Positions 7,001 to 8,017 of a DNA stretch of 8,017 nt are shown here, one piece after another; the stretch's first letter is position 1, and every line of letters starts with the position of its first letter. Origin of the DNA: Hyphomonadaceae bacterium UBA2389 (lineage in GTDB: Bacteria > Pseudomonadota > Alphaproteobacteria > Caulobacterales > Aquidulcibacteraceae); contig DDSN01000041.1 in the NCBI GenBank assembly GCA_002343395.1, forward strand, positions 1 to 8,017. Direction: 5' to 3'. The notes beneath the pieces are model-generated. The model ran no database searches. It had not been told where the DNA came from and saw only the letters and a list, made by a program, of their open reading frames with translations. Made by a program: the position numbers and the translations under genes.

Positions 7001-7494
7001 TCCACGTAAAGTCGATCGCCGAAGACGCGCCGCAGAACGTCGAGCACATCCAGCGCGGCTTCCTCGCGTCCTTCAGCCAAGAGCGTGGTAAGCACGCCAT
7101 CGCCGCCGCCCGTGAGCGCGATCAGGCCTTCGCCATGCGTCGCCAGGCGATCCAGGGTCACGTGCGGCTCGCCATGCTCGGCTTCGAGATAAGCCGCGCT
7201 CGAGAGCCGCATCAGATTTGCGTAGCCGGCGCCGTTCTGCGCCAAAAGCGTCACGGCGCCGGTCGCCCCGGTCGGCTCCTTGACATCGAGCAACAGGCCC
7301 ACGATCGGCTGCACGCCGACCTCAACCGCCGCCTCGGAGAATTCCAGCGCGCCAAATAAATTGTTCGCGTCTGTCAAGCCAAGCGCCGGCATGTCGTGCT
7401 TGGCGGCGAGCTTGGTGAGCGCCTTCACCTGCACCGCGCTTTGCAGCAGCGAATAGGCCGATCGCGCACGCAGATGAACAAACGGCTGGGTCAC
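4087..7494 (-). CDS. dnaE: DNA polymerase III alpha subunit (replicative polymerase)
   Basis: DnaE is the catalytic polymerase subunit of the DNA polymerase III holoenzyme. The 1135-aa product is close to E. coli DnaE in length (1160). An N-terminal PHP domain (about 1-270) opens with FVHLRARSAYSLL. The palm carries PVGPGRGSGAGSLV (350-363), the catalytic pair in PDFDIDF (Asp396 and Asp398, matching E. coli Asp401/Asp403), and the third aspartate Asp549 in KFDFLGLKTLT. Fingers motifs include YRPGPMKNIDRF (627-638) and MGKKQPAEM (694-702). A helix-hairpin-helix region follows (about 790-880), then an internal sliding-clamp motif QTSLF (905-909), an OB-fold (about 975-1055) and a short C-terminal tail domain. 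PHP metal residues are degenerate (Arg11, Ala13, Ala43, Arg199), as in DnaE proteins that rely on a separate DnaQ proofreader. The start is GTG (7492-7494), with GGAG 6 nt upstream. The gene begins 28 bp after lolD, so cotranscription is likely. Confidence 0.98.
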   Translation of the reverse strand: MTQPFVHLRARSAYSLLQSAVQVKALTKLAAKHDMPALGLTDANNLFGALEFSEAAVEVGVQPIVGLLLDVKEPTGATGAVTLLAQNGAGYANLMRLSSAAYLEAEHGEPHVTLDRLATHGEGLIALTGGGDGVLTTLLAEGREEAALDVLDVLRRVFGDRLYVELQRHGEFAEADAEAALIDLAYARGLPLVATNDIRFAKRSDHRPHDALMCIAASSYLGEEDRPRVSEQHYFKSGDEMRALFSDLPEAIDNTAEIARRCAFRVEKRKPILPRFSTEGGRDEAAELKAQAEDGLRRRLEALGARLAAPVEEYWRRLEFELGVITQMKFPGYFLIVSDFIKWAKAREIPVGPGRGSGAGSLVAWALTITDLDPLRFGLLFERFLNPERVSMPDFDIDFCQERRGEVIEYVKTKYGDDRVAHIITFGTLQARAVLRDVGRVMQLPFGQVDKLAKLVPANPANPVTLAEALEVEPKLKAERQEPEVRELLDTALQLEGLYRNASTHAAGVVIGDRPLIELVALYRDPRAHLPATQFNMKWVEAAGLVKFDFLGLKTLTVIDRAVKFIRARGETIDLSDSAYDDAKTYELMQSGLTFGVFQLEGQGMRDTLRKVKPTCLEDVIALISLYRPGPMKNIDRFANVKHGREQPDYLHDMLKPILEETYGVIVYQEQVMQIAQVLSGYSLGEADLLRRAMGKKQPAEMAKQKSRFIEGAKERGVSENLAAHIFDLVEEFAGYGFNKSHAAAYAVVAYHTAYLKAHYPVDFTAASMSLDISNSDKLASFHQDARRIGISVLPPDLNASDADFSVEKSEQGLGVRYALGAVRNVGVSAMEAVVDERKARGRFKALHDFAERLDPKAINRRQLENLAKAGALDSMEPDRARALAACETIIAYAQRVAEERVSAQTSLFGAEEPSARPAFPKAPAWSAQDRLDAERESVGFYLSGHPLSDFFAESGDRYLCIRDVIEEGETEQRSYLMAGVVRRVQYRPAKSGGTLAFVSLSDPSGDYEPMVMPEHVAQARDTLEVGKAYVYRVRVRYPDGDMKMAADSFEPVEAAEARTTADLRVILREGAPIDILAQTIAALPKAGPGEARPLRLVLRLADGREIELATKFMAPANPAARAALKAARGVERVI

Positions 7495-7500
7495 CTGATT

Positions 7501-7504
7501 CTCC
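7501..7504 (-). promoter_or_regulatory. Ribosome binding site supporting the GTG start of dnaE
   Basis: On the minus strand GGAG is followed by AATCAG and then GTG, a 6-nt spacing. It decides the non-ATG start, which also places FVHLR at residues 5-9 as usual for the family. The spacer contains part of a GATTC (GANTC) site at 7497-7501. Confidence 0.65.
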
Positions 7505-7522
7505 AGCCCCTAAGATAGCCCC

Positions 7523-8017
7523 TCAGCTGCGTCGCACCAATTTGCCGTGATCGAGCGCCATGACCCGATCCATGTATTTCGCGAGTTCAAGATTGTGGGT
7601 GGCGATAAGCGCGGCGGCGCCCTCCTTGCGAGCGAGTTCTGACAACGCCGCGAACACAACCGTTGACGTGTCAGGATCGAGGTTCCCGGTGGGTTCATCC
7701 GCCAACATCAGGACAGGCTTGTTGATCATGGCGCGCGCGATCGCCACGCGCTGCTGTTCGCCCCCGGAGAGCTGCGCTGGTTGGTGCCGGATGCGCTGCC
7801 CGAGCCCCATAACGCCCAACAAGCGCTCTGCTTCGTTCTCCGCCTCGCGCCTCGGCTTTCCCGCGATCAGCGCCGGCAACATCACATTGTGCACGGCGTC
7901 GAACTCAGGCAGCAAATGGTGGAATTGATAGACAAACCCGATGCTGTTGCGCCGCATCGCGGTGCGTTGATCGTCGCCTAAGGCCCACGCGGAAACGCCC
8001 GCGATCTCGACCTCGCC
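7523..8017 (-). CDS. lolD: Lipoprotein-releasing system ATP-binding protein LolD, C-terminal part, cut by the window edge
   Basis: LolD is the ATPase of the LolCDE complex, an inner-membrane ABC machine that extracts outer-membrane lipoproteins and hands them to LolA. The 164 visible codons enter from the right edge and end at TGA 7523-7525. Within the fragment the Q-loop is at about residue 31 in GFVYQFHHLLPEF, a string closely matching E. coli LolD (GFIYQFHHLLPDF). The ABC signature LSGGEQQRVAIARAM is at 83-97, Walker B with catalytic glutamate VLMLADEPTGNLD at 102-114, and the H-loop histidine of IATHNLEL at 141. The Walker A segment is outside the window. In alphaproteobacteria lolC usually lies directly upstream of lolD and dnaE follows; the 28-bp gap to dnaE agrees with that. 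Other MacB-type ATPases share the motifs, but the HHLLPEF string and the dnaE neighbour favour LolD. Confidence 0.95.
   Translation of the reverse strand, partial: GEVEIAGVSAWALGDDQRTAMRRNSIGFVYQFHHLLPEFDAVHNVMLPALIAGKPRREAENEAERLLGVMGLGQRIRHQPAQLSGGEQQRVAIARAMINKPVLMLADEPTGNLDPDTSTVVFAALSELARKEGAAALIATHNLELAKYMDRVMALDHGKLVRRS

Noticed and set aside
5908..7359. 483-codon open frame on the plus strand, antisense to dnaE
   Set aside because: It lies entirely opposite the well-supported dnaE, has no recognisable domain, and reads as Arg/Gln/His-rich sequence typical of the complement of a GC-rich gene with strong codon-position bias.
1..8017. tRNA, rRNA, riboswitch, CRISPR, insertion sequence or phage signatures
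   Set aside because: Nearly all bases are accounted for by long conserved genes; the gaps are 122, 95 and 28 bp and contain no direct-repeat arrays, terminal inverted repeats or cloverleaf-like sequence.

Overview
The window is a gene-dense, high-GC chromosomal segment with ordinary housekeeping content, most likely from an alphaproteobacterium. This is inferred from three things: the lolD-dnaE neighbourhood, the divergent lysC/ubiG pair, and the sequence style of LolD (GFVYQFHHLLPEF) and DnaE. The tandem secreted amidohydrolases would fit a Caulobacterales/Hyphomonadaceae-type organism, but the sequence alone cannot fix the genus.

Layout from left to right. Positions 1-513 (minus) hold the N-terminal 171 codons of aspartate kinase (lysC), which runs off the left edge. 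A 122-bp divergent intergenic region (514-635) carries a 16-nt interrupted palindrome. Positions 636-1364 (plus) encode UbiG, the ubiquinone-biosynthesis O-methyltransferase. The rest is on the minus strand, and in transcription order (right to left) it reads: the C-terminal 164 codons of lolD (8017-7523, cut by the right edge), a 28-bp gap, dnaE with a GTG start (7494-4087), a 95-bp gap with a weak hairpin, an amidohydrolase lipoprotein (3991-2606), and a second secreted amidohydrolase-like protein (2609-1356). That last gene overlaps the one before it by an ATGA junction, and its 3' end overlaps the 3' end of ubiG by 9 bp.

The lolD-to-amidohydrolase block could be read as one transcriptional unit, though the 95-bp gap after dnaE leaves room for a separate promoter for the amidohydrolase pair. 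LolD powers lipoprotein release from the inner membrane, DnaE is the replicative polymerase, LysC starts the aspartate-family amino acid pathway, and UbiG acts twice in ubiquinone synthesis. These are unrelated household jobs.

The most interesting item is the amidohydrolase pair. The upstream member has the full metal-ligand set and a lipobox. The downstream, translationally coupled member has lost the HxH pair, the lysine and the aspartate ligand, yet keeps the fold and two histidines. It looks like a non-catalytic or altered partner. I see no RNA genes, CRISPR arrays, insertion sequences, attachment sites or phage genes, and no clear evidence of an undescribed defence or mobile system.
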